Of a stretch of 64,000 nt of DNA, positions 1-12,120 are shown piece by piece. The DNA lies in the NCBI GenBank assembly GCA_949987565.1, contig OX465119.1:11437441-11501440 (forward strand). Direction: 5' to 3'. The DNA comes from Luidia sarsii. Its lineage: Eukaryota; Echinodermata; Asteroidea; Paxillosida; Luidiidae. Numbering within the stretch: position 1 is the stretch's first letter; every line of letters starts with the position of its first letter. A program made the position numbers and the translations under genes. The notes under the pieces were generated by a model that saw nothing but the letters and a program-made list of their open reading frames with translations, had not been told where the DNA came from and searched no databases.

Positions 1-160
1 CTCAGGACAACGGCAGTGATGGAAATAGCTGGATTCGCATCGCAAAATGCGATACATTTTCCACGAAATGCGAGACAATTTAGAAAACGGTTCGCATTTT
101 GTGCGAATCAAAATCCATCGTAAGACCATCATGCGTTGAACGTACCCTTGCACTGTACGT

Positions 161-248
161 GTGCATGTACACGTACATAACATGTACGTACACTGTACAT
201 GCACACTGTACATGTACATGTACACGTGTACAGGACATGTACTGTACA
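161..248. repeat. (TACATG)n-rich palindromic tract
   Basis: Dense TGTACA and ACATGT words, imperfect copies of the hexamer TACATG, which is its own reverse complement when repeated. Similar tracts recur all through the window. ORFs rich in Cys, Thr, Met, Tyr, Val and His over these tracts are artefacts of the repeat. Confidence 0.8.
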
Positions 249-1924
249 TTGATGTTGATAGTGCAAGTGCGGCGGCGGCCAGACTCCCCATCGGCTTTTC
301 ATAAGCGGCTATAGTCACTTTCCGTAGATCCGTATACACACAGGTCTTTCGACCGCCAAGCGCCTACCCTATAAACATCGTCCAAATCTGTCAATTTTAC
401 CCTTAAATTGAAGCCTGTATTCTCTTCTTTCTATCCATACCACTTTCAAAATTAATGACGAAGGGAATAATATTGAATTACGCGGAAACAACATTCGGAG
501 ACAAACGATGAAAGTAGCGCACGACGTTAGCATTGTTGGCAAGTCTAGGTATGGTTTCTGCCTCTAGGTAACGCCATAGCGACACTACAGGACCAGTAGG
601 GCCGAAACCAGCCTACGCCCCGCAATGTGACATGACACAACACGTCTTTGCACACACTGTACACATGTACACACATACATGTACATGTATACTGCACAGT
701 GCACGTGCACAGCCGGCCGCATGGCTGCACGAGTACGCTGCGCTACTCAAGCCTGATCGGAACTTGCAGAAGTATAGCGAGACGGTACGCTACAAAAAAG
801 TATAATTTATTTTAGTACCGAAACAAAACATGGATTGGGATAATAGTGGGGTTCTTTCTTTATCATTGGAATTGTGTGGGTTTTTTTCTGTACTTTTCTT
901 TCTTTTATTTTGTTTTCCATTGAAAAAACAAGTTTTACGGTTTCACCGAGTCGAGGGTCCGGCGATTTTTTCGGTTTTGATTTTTCCCAAACCACCCAAG
1001 CCTAGGTGCACCCATCTTTCTACCCTTAAAAACAAAATTTAATTTGAGGCGGCCAATTAAAATAACTATCAAGATTGTTTTTTCAGTAGACAACTTACTA
1101 AGGAAGGCGACATGTAAAATAAAGGTTAGGCCTTTTCATTGGCCTAGTTTTGATGCCACAGACCTTGGTGCCCTGTGCAATTTTGATGTGATCTTTGCAG
1201 ATCGCACGAGGAAAAATCAAAGCGGTCAAAAATTATTCCAACGTTTTTTTCTAGGAATCAGCAGGTACAGCCTGAAAAGAGACAACTGCATCAAACATGG
1301 TGGGACAGTGATTGCACCAGCTGCCAGCATGCATCCCGTCTGTCAAAGAAAGAAACATCCATACACCACTTATTGTTGCATTTATTTTTGCTAGTCATTT
1401 TTACCATATTGCTAATCAAATTACAATTTGATTAGCATTTTTTGCTAATCAATTATTTCTGCTTATTTCCATCACTGAACGGTGGGGTGCTGGGATTTGT
1501 AAGACAGATTCTCATGACACGGTGGGCTGTAATGTCTGTTATAAACAGGGTGTGCTGTAGCATATTCCATCACCCCGTCATCATAAAAGTTGGGGGTGCT
1601 GCATGCAGTCCCCCCCCCCCCCCCAGAAGGACCTCCCCGTTCCTGCGGGCTTGGAAGCTCTGAGTCTGACATTTGATTTGGATCCAGCAAAGATGGTTTC
1701 TCAGAAGCAGAGTCTACCCCGTCTCTAGAAGGTTTCTGCTGGGATGAAAGCATTGGGGCCCCTCTAGAACATGTCTGACATTGTTGAGTCATTCAATCTT
1801 AAACTTACTTAAACAGTAGACAGGCTACAATTTCACACTTTGTGTGATCCCCGGGCTGCTGTAGCCAGGTTTTACAACCATTGTTTGTTTGCGTCTGAAT
1901 GAAAGCGGGGGTGTGATCTATGGA
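249..1924. other. no gene seen
   Basis: I see no supported exon or RNA gene here. The stretch has a short TACATG tract near 655-705, an AT-rich segment at 780-1450 and a poly-C run near 1610-1623. The open frames at 1044-1394 and 1442-1663 match nothing I know and lack splice or family support. Confidence 0.5.
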
Positions 1925-2110
1925 GTGATACAGTGAGTTAATGGTTGAATTGCTTCTGACTGGTGCCCCCACCCCTGCAAAGACTAGTTGACTATTAGGG
2001 AAGGCCACCATCTAAGGGATGGATAGCTCAGATGGAAGAGCACTGGTACGTAAATCCAGAGGTCTCAAGTTCAAGTCGTGGTCCAGTCAAAGTTTGCTTT
2101 GCCAATTTTT
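1925..2110 (+). repeat. tRNA-derived SINE copy 1
   Basis: A head ('gttaatggttg...', 'actagttgactatta', 'ccatctaaggg') is followed by a tRNA-like part with an A box (tagctcagatgg) and a weaker B box (agttcaagtcg), then 'gtccagtcaaagtt'. The same order recurs at 4141, 22050, 39715 and, on the minus strand, at 44336 and 57246, so this is a dispersed pol III-type SINE family and not a tRNA gene. Confidence 0.75.
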
Positions 2111-2694
2111 GAACAGGTTACAATTTCATTTGTTTTAATTAGCTGTATTTGTTTTGGAACTAACACAGAATGATCGAATAGGTAGGCCTACATGTACATG
2201 TATAGTCCTAACTTAACAACGGAGCCTATGACTCATGCAGACATTTGGATTCTAGTCAGCAACGGTTATTGTGATACTATCATCCATTTCTGCCTCTCTG
2301 GCATTTTAAATTAGAGATAATTGAACAAACTGTCTGTTGTTTTTGATATGTATTCCATGCCTAGCATCGGCTACTGTCTACCAATGCCATACTGACTATG
2401 ATATGACACGAAGCAATATGACTAAGCTCTTTTTTTTTCATTGGAAAGGGATCTGGCTTGAACAGCCAGTACCTGTGACCAGTCTGCCATGATGTGATGC
2501 CATGGTGATTGAAACTCCTCCCCATACGACTGAACACAGAGAAATACGGATTTCTGTTATTAAACTTGCTGCTGATTGTAGCATCCTTTGTGTCAGTCAT
2601 TTGTGATGTATGATGTGTATATTTCTGTTCCGTAATGTTTATTAAAACCAGGAAATTATGCTTCAAAGGAGCACCTAATTAACTTGAGTAATGA

Positions 2695-2820
2695 CAAAAA
2701 TGTTGCAAACTACTGACTAAAATGACCAAAAAGCAAAGATTATAGCAAAGAAATTAGGAAGGCCTGACGTTTCAATCCTAGCCATGCACGACCTTTTCTG
2801 AGGCGGCAAGTTTTGGAGAC
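2695..2820. repeat. foldback family I, half copy
   Basis: Carries the family hallmark: 'gttgcaaactactgactaaaat' followed by 'ggcctgacgtttcaatcc'. Only one arm is present. The best full copy is at 61186-61355. Confidence 0.7.
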
Positions 2821-3750
2821 GAACACCTGGGATGATCCATCAAACATTGAGGTGGGTGCCTCACAGTTGAATACATCTATGCTTAGGAGGACACACTGGT
2901 ACACCCATGTACAGTCGTACACCTGTCCACACTGTACGCACGGGTAAGGTGCTTAAGTGCTAAGGTCGTATAAGAGGTCAGGATTGGGCAGCGGATTGGG
3001 GACACTGTCCCTTTTTGGAGCGTGTATGGGGCAGGCTACAAATGTATGGGGAAGATATCCTCCTGTACCCCTCCAGAAAAGTCAAGTAAAACAAAAAGTA
3101 ATATTACCGGTACTGTACATGGTAGTATTTGATATCCTACCATGTACAAATTTCTACCTACATGTATGTATTATAGTTACGAAAAATTACGATTAAGAAC
3201 TTTACGATTAAGAACTTCCCCCAGGCTACATGTATGATCTTGCCCTTTTTAAAAGGAATGTTAATTGAACTAATTCCTATCTCCAGCCTTCTTGAGTCCC
3301 TCTCTATCTCTCCTTCTTTCCCTAGCCCTTAAACTTGAGTGGCTGGCTTTTCAGCCTTGTTTTGGGCGATTTTGCATAAAGTAAAAAAAATGCACAGGTC
3401 CATCATAGACATAATACGAGATTTATGACGATTCTACTGTGTGTACATGTAAATGCAAATAGTGCCAGCCTTGTTTACATAGTGTACATGCATACATACT
3501 GTGCTTGGATTGTCCCTGGAGGCTGGAGTTGACCTGTCAAGGTCAGGCAATTGGAGGAGGGAAGGAAAGGGAAGGAGGGGGGTACTGTCTGCTCCACACC
3601 ATTAGCATTCAGCAACATGCCAGCAGCCAGTCTAGCCTAACAAAAGTCACCAACATGTCATATTGTCTGTCATAGATGTAGAACATGGTGTTTGTGTTGA
3701 GGAGAATGTAATCCAATGAGGGGTTTGCACTGTTCGACATAATAAGCACC

Positions 3751-3972
3751 GAGTGCTCAGTGCGTTGCCCGATGCCTGATGAAAACATTTCAGGCGGCTT
3801 GGGCGGAATTTGAACCCGCGACTCACGCTTTCTACATTAGTGCAGACGTCTTAACCACTTGGCCATCCGTCACCACCAAGCTAGTTGAGGTTGTGTGGCG
3901 GATTTGAATAATGTACATAGCGGCGGGTACCACATTTTTCATCAGGAATCGGTCAAATCACTGAGCACTCAG
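3751..3972. repeat. foldback element with a tRNA-like core
   Basis: The left arm (3751-3790, gagtgctcagtg...cctgatgaaaa) is repeated inverted at about 3930-3972, giving terminal inverted repeats of about 37 bp. The unique centre is a minus-strand tRNA Ser/Leu-like sequence (3795-3874). Confidence 0.6.
3795..3874 (-). pseudogene. tRNA Ser/Leu-like sequence, degenerate
   Basis: On the minus strand it reads an A box 'tggccaagtggttaag' and a B box 'gggttcaaat' with spacing typical of class II tRNAs. The acceptor ends do not pair (tgacgga against ccaagcc), so it is unlikely to be a working tRNA. It sits inside the foldback element and was probably captured or is SINE-derived. Confidence 0.5.
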
Positions 3973-4140
3973 TCTCAATATTTATCAGGTTGAGCAGGGT
4001 AAATCCTCATTGAATCAGGTTTGTCTGTGCCAATGAAGAGAGTCCAATGTGTGCAGTGGTGTGCAGTTACAGTCTCCAACTCTCCATATGTGTTAAGCTG
4101 TAGACCAGTTCCATAACATTTGTAAGTGCTGCATAAAAAA

Positions 4141-4270
4141 AACTAGTTGACTATTATTTAGGAAGGCTGGGCTGGATAGCTCAGATGGAAGAGCAGTGGT
4201 ACAGTACGTTAATCCTGAGGTCTTGTGTTGAAGTCCCGGCCCAGTCAAAGTTTCCTTTGCCATTTGTCCC
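4141..4270 (+). repeat. tRNA-derived SINE copy 2
   Basis: Same layout as the copy at 1925: 'aactagttgactatta', A box 'tagctcagatggaagagc', diverged B box, then 'ccagtcaaagtttc'. Confidence 0.7.
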
Positions 4271-4379
4271 AAATTGTTCAAAATAATCCCCTGCATTCCT
4301 CTAATGTGCTGGTATGAAATGATGATAATGTTGATCATTGTTTGTTTCCCTTGGAGTTCTAAATGTACTGTACTACAGT

Positions 4380-4885
4380 TTCTACAGTGCATATCTGCAT
4401 ACTTGTACGTACAGTACCTGTACATGCACATGTACAGTATGTTAATCTGCAACAAAGGAACCATTTTAAAATGTGTGACTTCCTCATTAACTTGGTCAAT
4501 ACCGAAGTCTGCCTTTTTGATCTGCACTTCATATTCATATATCCATATGTACCTTTACATGTACCTTTATAATTTACATGGGTGCGCATGTTCAGTGATT
4601 AATGTACACATACATGTACTAATGAGTAATGACGTGTATGATTACATTTAGTTTGATTACTGTACAATGTACGTATGTACGTATACATGTATATAGTAAT
4701 TATGCACATGTACAATGTACATGTTTGCCATTGGCAATTACTGTACAAAATTTTAATATCTTTATACATACATGTACAATAACATGTAGTACTATTCATT
4801 GTGTACATGTACAGTACACATGGTACATGTGCATGGCATAATTATTCTGTAGCTTGCCATTTTGTGAGGGTAATAAAACTACATG
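4380..4885. repeat. TACATG/TGTACA-rich region
   Basis: Repeated short runs of acatgtac and gtacatg interspersed with AT-rich DNA. No exon was recognised in the surrounding 4270-5460. Confidence 0.6.
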
Positions 4886-5467
4886 TACATGTATGTCAAT
4901 CAGCAATATTGACCAGGGCATTAGTCATTGTCATTGTTTTTTTAAAACTCCAAATGATGTAATTGGAGCAGTCATTTTTACTGGAGGACAAATTTAAAAT
5001 CCAGGTGACTTGTGCAGCAGTGTACACATGAGTACAGGTAATATTAATTTGTGGTTGATGTAAAGGGAGAAAAAAAACCCACCTAAATATAGACTGCCAC
5101 AAGACTTTGATCTGAGACAAGTCCGCAGTTTCCCGGGCACTGTGCAATCTTTGATTAGACTGAATGAAGGTCAGTTTAGGCACAGCAGTTTCCTTGTCAC
5201 TGTGGGACATGTACAATTGTACATGTACCATACTACAGTACCGGTACCTGGCTTTGCTGTATAACAGCGTGCAGATTGGAGGATTTACAGATTTCCATGC
5301 ATGTACAGATAACAGACCAGTGTGCTTTCTTTGCCAAACTGGTGATCCACCGGATGTGTACACGGACACACGAGCATGTGAACTACTGTACTGTACTCAG
5401 ATGAAGTCTGAATTGTTGTTGTGCTGCAATTAATCATCGGCAATGTTGATGCCACCACCCTGGTAGG

Positions 5468-6216
5468 CCGGTACCCTATTGATCCTCGACTGGTACCCTA
5501 TTGATCCTCGACTGGTACCCTGTTGATCCTTCATCGGTACCCTTTCGAACCTCGACTGGTACCCTGTTGATCCTTCATCGGTACCCTGTTGATCCTCCAC
5601 TGGTACCCTGTTGATCCTCCACTGGTACCCTGTTGATCCTCCACTGGTACCCTGTTGATCCTTCATCGGTACCCTTTTGATCCTCCACTGGTACCCTGTT
5701 GATCCTCCACTGGTACCCTGTTGATCCTCCAGTGGTACCCTGTTGATCCTCCACTGGTACCCTGTTGATCCTTCATCGGTACCCTTTTGATCCTCCACTT
5801 GTACCCTGTTGATCCTCCACTGGTACCCTGTTGATCATTCATCGGTACCCTATTGATCCTCCACTGGTACCCTTTTGATCCTCCACTGACCACTGGTACC
5901 CTGTTGATCCTCCACTGGAACCCTGTTGATCCTTCATCGGTACCCTATTGATCCTCCACCGGTACCCTGTTGATCATCCACTGGTACCCTGTTGATCCTT
6001 CATCGGTACCCTTTTGATCCTCCACTGGTACCCTGTTGATCCTCCACTGGTACCCTTTTGATCCTCCACTGGTACCCTGTTGATCCTCCACTGGTACCCT
6101 TTTGATCCTCCACTGGTACCCTATTGATCTTCCACTGGTACCCTGTTGATCCTTCATCGGTTCCCTGCTGATCCTTCACTGGTACCCTGTGTATCCTCCA
6201 CTGGTACCCTGTACGG
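5468..6216. repeat. 22-bp minisatellite before exon A
   Basis: More than 30 tandem copies of a 22-bp unit (ggtaccctgttgatcctcca plus ct). Variants have cttcat or cttttg in the unit. Because 22 is not a multiple of 3, the frame rotates with each copy, and long meaningless ORFs (GTSGGSTGYQ type) appear on the minus strand. The array ends about 95 bp before the exon A start codon. Confidence 0.95.
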
Positions 6217-6307
6217 GTCTCAACCAGTTCTCCACTCGTCAACCCAAAGATTCGTTCGGCGACGCCTTTTTCAGTGGTTTCTGGGCAAAGGGCCCGCAGA
6301 TGTGAAT

Positions 6308-6443
6308 ATGTTTGAGAGTGACAGCTTGAACTTTGACCTGACATTCAAAGTTCTGTTGACGGGCGACTCCTCAGTGGGCAAGTCCTCTTTGTTGATGAGG
6401 CTTTCCAGGGACGCTTTCTCCTCTGCCTTTGTGCCCTCCATTG
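6308..6443 (+). CDS. Rab10-like gene, alternative first exon A
   Basis: Encodes the N-terminal 45 residues of a Rab GTPase plus the first base of a Gly codon, ending at the donor G|GTAAGA. The order is beta-1 (FDLTFKVLLT), P-loop GDSSVGKS (residues 19-26), helix alpha-1 (LLMRLSRDAF) and switch I ending FVPSIG. The phase-1 end fits the acceptor at 21456 (G|GT = Gly). The usual invariant switch I Thr, which binds Mg2+ and the gamma-phosphate, is replaced by Ser (PSIG). The open frame extends upstream into the minisatellite, so the Met at 6308, just before the conserved part, is chosen as start. A possible acceptor (cccgcag) lies at 6298. The product would be membrane-attached through the shared CC tail. 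Confidence 0.7.
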
Positions 6444-6599
6444 GTAAGACAGTACGCCACATTCCCTTACGTAATCTTTGACCGACATGCGCTGTTTAAC
6501 CCAAACCTATGTTGGGTACATCATTTGCGAAGGTCGAAGAATCGTATCATATTCCACTAATCCAGGCTACCCAGCCTGCACATGAAATGACAGGTCTGT

Positions 6600-8378
6600 G
6601 TAAGTTTTGGCTCAATCCGTCAACCACGTCCTTAGGAAACAGTTGTACTAACTAGTTTCAGACATAGAGGGCGGTATTTGTATTTGAATTAATGTGGAAA
6701 TCGTTGGAATTCACTTGGAAATTCCTCTTACCGAAAATGGTACCTTTCCGTGCGCTACAAATGCACAGAATTTCTGATACTTTTACTAGCTTCCTGATGA
6801 GTAAGTATTTTTTTTTATTTGGAACGTCCAGAAATTGGGTACTTGATGTACATGTACAATTGTACATGTACATGTAATGTAGTGCCCTTCCTTGAATACA
6901 GTACATGCTCTAAGTATCAGAAATTTGGGTCAGTGGTCAGTGCACGCAAATGGTGTGAATTCATACCCCGACGACTGAATTAAATATCCCAAGCTACTCG
7001 TGCTGCCCTGTGGTCAATATTCCAATACTGTTTCTTCAATCAATATCTCACTATCCCATGAGAAAATTGCCCATTCAAGGCACAATGTACGCACACGGCA
7101 CATGTACACTATGTGTATCATACATATGATAAAATCCTTAGTTTTAATCTATCCAAAATTAGGAGGGCCTGACGTTTCGATCGTAGCTGGACCTTTTCTC
7201 AAAGGCAGGATTGAAACACAATCCTAATCAATCCTGCTAGGATTGAAACGTCAGGCCCTCCTAATTGAAACGTCAGGCCCTCTTAATTTTTGATAATCGC
7301 TTTTTAGTCATTAATTTTTAGTCAGTAAGCAGTTTGCAACAGTTTGCATTACAATAGTTTTAATCCCTCTTCCTTTGAGAAAGGTCCTGCTAGGATCGAA
7401 ACGTCAGGCCCACTAAATTTTTAGATTTGCATTTTGGTAATTTTAGTCAGTAAGCAGTTTGCAACATTTTTGTATATATATATCAGTTTTAATCTTTGTA
7501 AAATCTCTATTAGACATTCACATACTATACTATGCAACACATATAGAGAGTACCTTATTTAGATCTTTGACATCACTTCCTTATTTCATAAAAATTAATT
7601 GTAAACCTCAAAAGTTCAGACCGAGACCTTCCTAAAAATTGTGATGTGATAAATTCGGATCAGTCATTCCCCCACCGTGGGTTCGTACCAGTCAGTGAAT
7701 CAGGGACTTTGTATTGCGCTGCGAAGATAAGAGAACACACAGGACAGACACAGTAGTTAATCTGAATAAAAACTGAGCAAACATGAGCAAGGAACGTGTG
7801 ACTGGGTTCAGTCAAAGCACTTGAGCCTCATTTGCATGGCGGTGATGGCCATAGTCTAAGTTTGTGCTGCAGCATTTTACATGCAGGCGTTGTACGGCAG
7901 CCGGTACTTGTGCATGTGCATGTAGTTTGCCAAAGGTACCGCCTCACGACTTGAGTTGCACATTGAACCACAGTACCACAGTACGCCATTGTGCATTGCT
8001 AGTGCAGATAATACCCAGCCCAATGATGCTCTCCTTAAGCGCTGTGCATGTACTGTACAGCGCGGCAACAAATCTCACAGTCAACACCATGCAGTCTGCT
8101 TTTCCTTTCACTCGGGCAAAAATATACCAAAGACAATATGTGTAGTAACTGATTGAAACTGGAAACCATGTTGGTTGTATTTCCTTTACTTTTCACACAT
8201 ATCACAAGCTGCATGTGTACATGTACTGTACAGCACTTGTTACCTCATTGGTAACTGGGGAAAGAAATTGAACTTTTGGCAACCGCGGCGTGTTGACTTT
8301 TCTATTTTGTGTCCGACTGTCCGTCCACGATCTGAAAGTGTAATAACCGGTTCCATTGCTGCCCTTGCCCCGGTAATA
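6600..8378. other. no exon seen; repeats only
   Basis: Intronic or inter-exon DNA between first exons A and B. It holds foldback family I copies at 7150-7485 and short TACATG runs near 6850 and 8045. I see no splice-flanked coding segment. Confidence 0.5.
7150..7485. repeat. foldback family I, nested copies
   Basis: Several arms of 'gggcctgacgtttcgatc' in both orientations, followed by the outer arm 'agtcagtaagcagtttgcaa' twice (near 7321 and 7445). This suggests one copy inserted into or duplicated next to another. Confidence 0.75.
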
Positions 8379-8505
8379 ATGTCGGGGCGAATGTTTGACT
8401 GGCTCTTCCAGTTGATTCAAATTGGCGACTCTGGTGTGGGGAAAACTTGCATCCTGCTTAGGTTTATCAATGACGAGTTTAAAACCACTTACATTTCAAC
8501 AATCG
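8379..8505 (+). CDS. Rab10-like gene, alternative first exon B
   Basis: Encodes 42 residues plus one base, ending ISTI-G|GTAAGT. It has beta-1 ([10 protein letters not shown]), the textbook P-loop GDSGVGKT (residues 16-23), helix alpha-1 ([11 protein letters not shown]) and switch [10 protein letters not shown] with the invariant Thr. This is the exon closest to the canonical Rab8/Rab10 start, so isoform B (201 residues) is the best candidate for the conventional Rab10 function in exocytic and endosomal vesicle traffic. Odd points: the basic residue usual after LF in beta-1 is Gln, and a second Gln sits inside beta-1. The frame is open upstream to 8175. The Met at 8379 gives the family's usual N-terminal length; another Met lies at codon 5. 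Confidence 0.75.
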
Positions 8506-8804
8506 GTAAGTGCGTCGAGCATTTCAATGACATGAGGAAGTGCTTTGTTTTTGCGAATTTGCTCACTGAACTAGCGTACTGTAAATTTTGTTGGAAGACA
8601 TTTCTGAAATAAATAGGAAACCTGCATCTATTTTCCCCTCCAGTGGCAAATTGTTTCAGAGTCGTTTCGAGTTTCTACTTTCTCCAAAATTATGTGTACA
8701 CACCATACTGTATAATTACATGTGTACAATGTACAGTTCATCTGTATGTGTGTTTGCAGTACTGTTCATCATACAACATTACAAGTGCAGTAGTTGATTT
8801 CACC

Positions 8805-8972
8805 GTAGAACCTTGCTCTATGATTTCACCAAACTCATCGTAACTTACGATCAATCGCAAGCCGGTGAGCGATGCACTGAAACCATACGGCCTATCACAA
8901 TGTGCATGATGGGTTATCCATCGTAAGTTGAGTTACGATGCATCGTAAGGCTTTGTGAAATCCACCCCAGTA
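8805..8972. repeat. foldback family II (ttacgatg) element
   Basis: Inverted arms 'gatttcaccaaactcatcgtaa' and 'ttacgatgcatcgtaaggctttgtgaaatc' flank a short centre. A second copy in the opposite orientation is at 26753-26902. No coding capacity; MITE-like. Confidence 0.75.
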
Positions 8973-9589
8973 CATGTACAGTTTATACATTTAGTGCATT
9001 TACTCTACACACTAGTACTGTACATTATACATGTACACGTATGTACATTGTATTATCTACATACATACATGTAGATCTACATATTTGTGCTGTACATACT
9101 GCATTTTGGGGCCCAAGAAGAGTGATATATTGTAGAGAGCTGTCTACAACTCTACATACTGTACATGTATTACAGTACATACTGTCAAAGTATACCATCC
9201 ACAGAGTTGAGGAGGACCTTGGTCAGCCAATTGATATGAAGTGTAATTCAGTGCAGTAACTGCTGTGAATCAAATACAAATGAGTGACCAATTACAAATG
9301 GACCAAGTACATAACTACATACATTGTGTTCATCTATAGGCCTACTGTATGTGTGTGCTATTCTTCTCAGAGACAGTCCAGTCCCATATTTTAATAGGCT
9401 TGTCAATGACACTCTGAGCACCCTCCCATCATTCCCATATAATTATTCAAGTTAAAATACACCATGTATGTTTCATTGAATTAGTGTGGGGATTTTTTGT
9501 TGCTGTGCAATATTTTGCCTTGCACACATGACACTAGGTACCGGTTTACAGTGTAACATACACAATACAACTGTGACTTTTCACACTAC

Positions 9590-9660
9590 ATGTACATGTA
9601 CATGTATTGTACATCGTGTATACGCATGTACATGTACATTGTACATGTACATATATTATG
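9590..9660. repeat. (TACATG)n tract
   Basis: Near-perfect runs of acatgtacatgtac. The surrounding 8973-10200 is otherwise AT-rich with many TGTACA words and no supported exon. Confidence 0.7.
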
Positions 9661-10204
9661 GAAGTACTGTGTAAATGTGCATGTACATGTAGTTACACAT
9701 ACATTTGTGTTATTGTGTTTGCAGTATAATGAAGCATGTTTACAGGATATACAGTACTTTATATAATGGCAACTGTGACAATTGGTGAATTCTTTAGGAA
9801 TTCCATTGTCAGGTCAACACATTGTATACAACTGTACATGTATTCATGTATGCCTGTATTTTGTCTATGGGGCCCATTTGAGTGTACATGTGTACATGTA
9901 CAGTAGATTTCCATGGGAAATGGAGGGAAAGTCCCCAGTTTCTCCTCTGCAACTGAAAGTTTCCGAAGTTGAAGTCCTTCCAAGTATTTTGGCAATGCAA
10001 ACTGTCACTATGATATCCCCTTCGAATTAGAAGAAAGTAATAGTATGATCGGATGAAGAGCCGGGTTTGATGACTGATTGCATACTCGCACTGTACATCA
10101 CTACATGTACATGTACATGAGCATGGAAATATCAGTACATGTACATGTACATGTACAGTCAGTAGGCCTACATGTACTGTACAATGTATACAGTAATGGT
10201 ATGG

Positions 10205-10385
10205 TCTTCTTACCACCACAGGCCAAGTGGTGACAAATTCAACGTTTCGATCCTAGCAGGACCTTTCTCATAGAAAGGTCCTGCTAGGATCGAAACGTCA
10301 GGCCCTCTAACTTTTGAGATTCTTGTATTGCACGGCATTTTAGTCAGTGAGCAGTTAACAACAGTTAATTTTAATACTAAATATT
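10205..10385. repeat. foldback family I copy
   Basis: Head-to-head 'aacgtttcgatcctagcagg' and 'cctgctaggatcgaaacgtc' around 10240-10310, with the outer arm 'agtcagtgagcagtt' on the right. Confidence 0.7.
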
Positions 10386-10527
10386 CAATGCTGTGAGTGG
10401 ACAAAATGTGTCAAGGGTTCACATCCCAGTTCCCACCAGTGCAGCCAGTGGGGGTCCACTTTCATGTACCTACCCTATTTTGAAATGCCATGTAATCAGA
10501 AGTAGAACTTTTTTTGTTTGCCCTTGT

Positions 10528-10668
10528 AAAGATCGTTTGCACCGGCAGCCATCTTTGGGACCTTCTAGTGTTATTATTCAGTGACAATGCAGGTACAAAG
10601 AGTGCACTCTTGCCTATCCAAGAGGAACAAAGACTAGGCCCCAAAGATGGCCGCCGGTGCAACCGACC
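10528..10668. repeat. inverted repeat with YY1-like ATG
   Basis: 'ttgcaccggcagccatcttt' at 10528 is repeated inverted at about 10640 as 'aaagatggccgccggtgcaa'. The right arm contains AAGATGGCCGCC, a YY1-like box around an ATG that opens an 84-codon frame. No splice donor or family match supports a gene. Confidence 0.45.
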
Positions 10669-11094
10669 TATTACACAATCTGTGCGTGTGCCTTACAGAT
10701 CGTCCAAATTCCATACAGACCCTGTACAGCCTTCAAGTGTTTAGTTTACTGTTTCCGGTGGAACTATTCCATTGCCAGTTTTTGGCAGGATGTTTTGGGC
10801 AGAGTACTATTAATTTCCTCCCTGTCTGCCTTACCCTAACCCGTCAACAGAGGGAGCTATTGCAAAAGAGTACACCGCCCACGGAACTGACCCAAGTCTA
10901 AATCACATCTTGAAATACTTGAAAGTTACATGTACTTTAGCAATTGATTTATGCCTCATAGATTTACTGTTCATTTTGCAAAAGAAACATTTATGGATAT
11001 ATACGATGTGAAATAACTCATCACAAGAGGGTGCACTTCTAATGCGCGGATGCCATCTTGGATTTTGCCAGTCTGGGGCACAGACATACACATG

Positions 11095-11245
11095 TACAGT
11101 ACCTGTACATGTACATGTACATGTTACTGTATGTATAGGTAAGTACATGTACATGTACATGTACATGTACATATGTATACTGTACATGTACTTTGTACAT
11201 GTACATGTACATGTACATGTATTGTATTGTACATGTATGTATGTC
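11095..11245. repeat. (TACATG)n tract
   Basis: Long perfect runs of the self-complementary hexamer, for example at 11110-11132 and 11143-11172. Confidence 0.8.
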
Positions 11246-12120
11246 TGTGGATATGCGGCTGCAACTGCTATAACGAACGGCTGCTACGGTTGTATGCGGA
11301 ACAATTTTCATGGATCCAAGGATGTTTGTTATACCGGTAGCGACATTTACTGTATACACATACATGTACGTGTAGCTGGCTGGAATCATTCCTCTTTTTT
11401 GGTAACAAATTATCACTTTTTACAAGCTCTTGACAACAGATTCTGATTTTTGGCTTGGAAATATACATGTATTCCTATGTACAGTGTACATGTAGTTTGC
11501 TCTGTGATTCCTCTTTTTTAGTAGAAGTATTCCTAATTTCCTTTATAGGTTGGCAGCTACAATAACATGTATGTATACATGTACAGAGTGTATTTGTCTG
11601 CCTGTAGACTGTATACTCTGTTTAGGGTACAGTGTATTTGGACAACACTTCAAAGTCCTGACAGAGACTCAGAATAAAAGATACACTGAAACTAGTTTAG
11701 TGTTTCTCTTCCCCCTTGGGTTTTTTTTTTCACTTCAAACTTCCTCGTTCTCTTCCTGAATCCCGACTGAGTTTAGGTTTCCGCTAACAGGGGATTCCGT
11801 TGTTGAAACCAAAATCACTTGAAGTGAGGTGTACGGAACAAGCATGTGCTGCCAGCAGTGCTGAACTCTGACCTGAGTTTGTACATGTACATGTATGACA
11901 TGTATATGTAAGTACAGTACACGTATGACATGTACTGTACATGTACATGTAAAGTACACGTGTACGTGTATGACATGCACAGTACATGTACATCAGGATT
12001 CAACTTTACTTGGCACGAAAGAACAGCAGTCAGCAGCCATTCAAACATCGAGGGAAAATGTGGGCTACACTGACTGTACATGTAGCAATAACATTTAAAA
12101 CCATGTATCGATGACTTGTG

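Noticed and set aside
6146..6307. Upstream extension of exon A to a longer N-terminus
   Set aside because: The extra codons run into the minisatellite; the Met at 6308 gives the normal family length.
5430..6344. Minus-strand repeat proteins (GTSGGSTGYQ)
   Set aside because: Frame-rotating artefact of the 22-bp minisatellite.
10647..10901. A gene starting MAAGATDLLHNL after a YY1-like ATG
   Set aside because: It begins inside an inverted repeat, has no donor near the end of its plausible part and matches no family.
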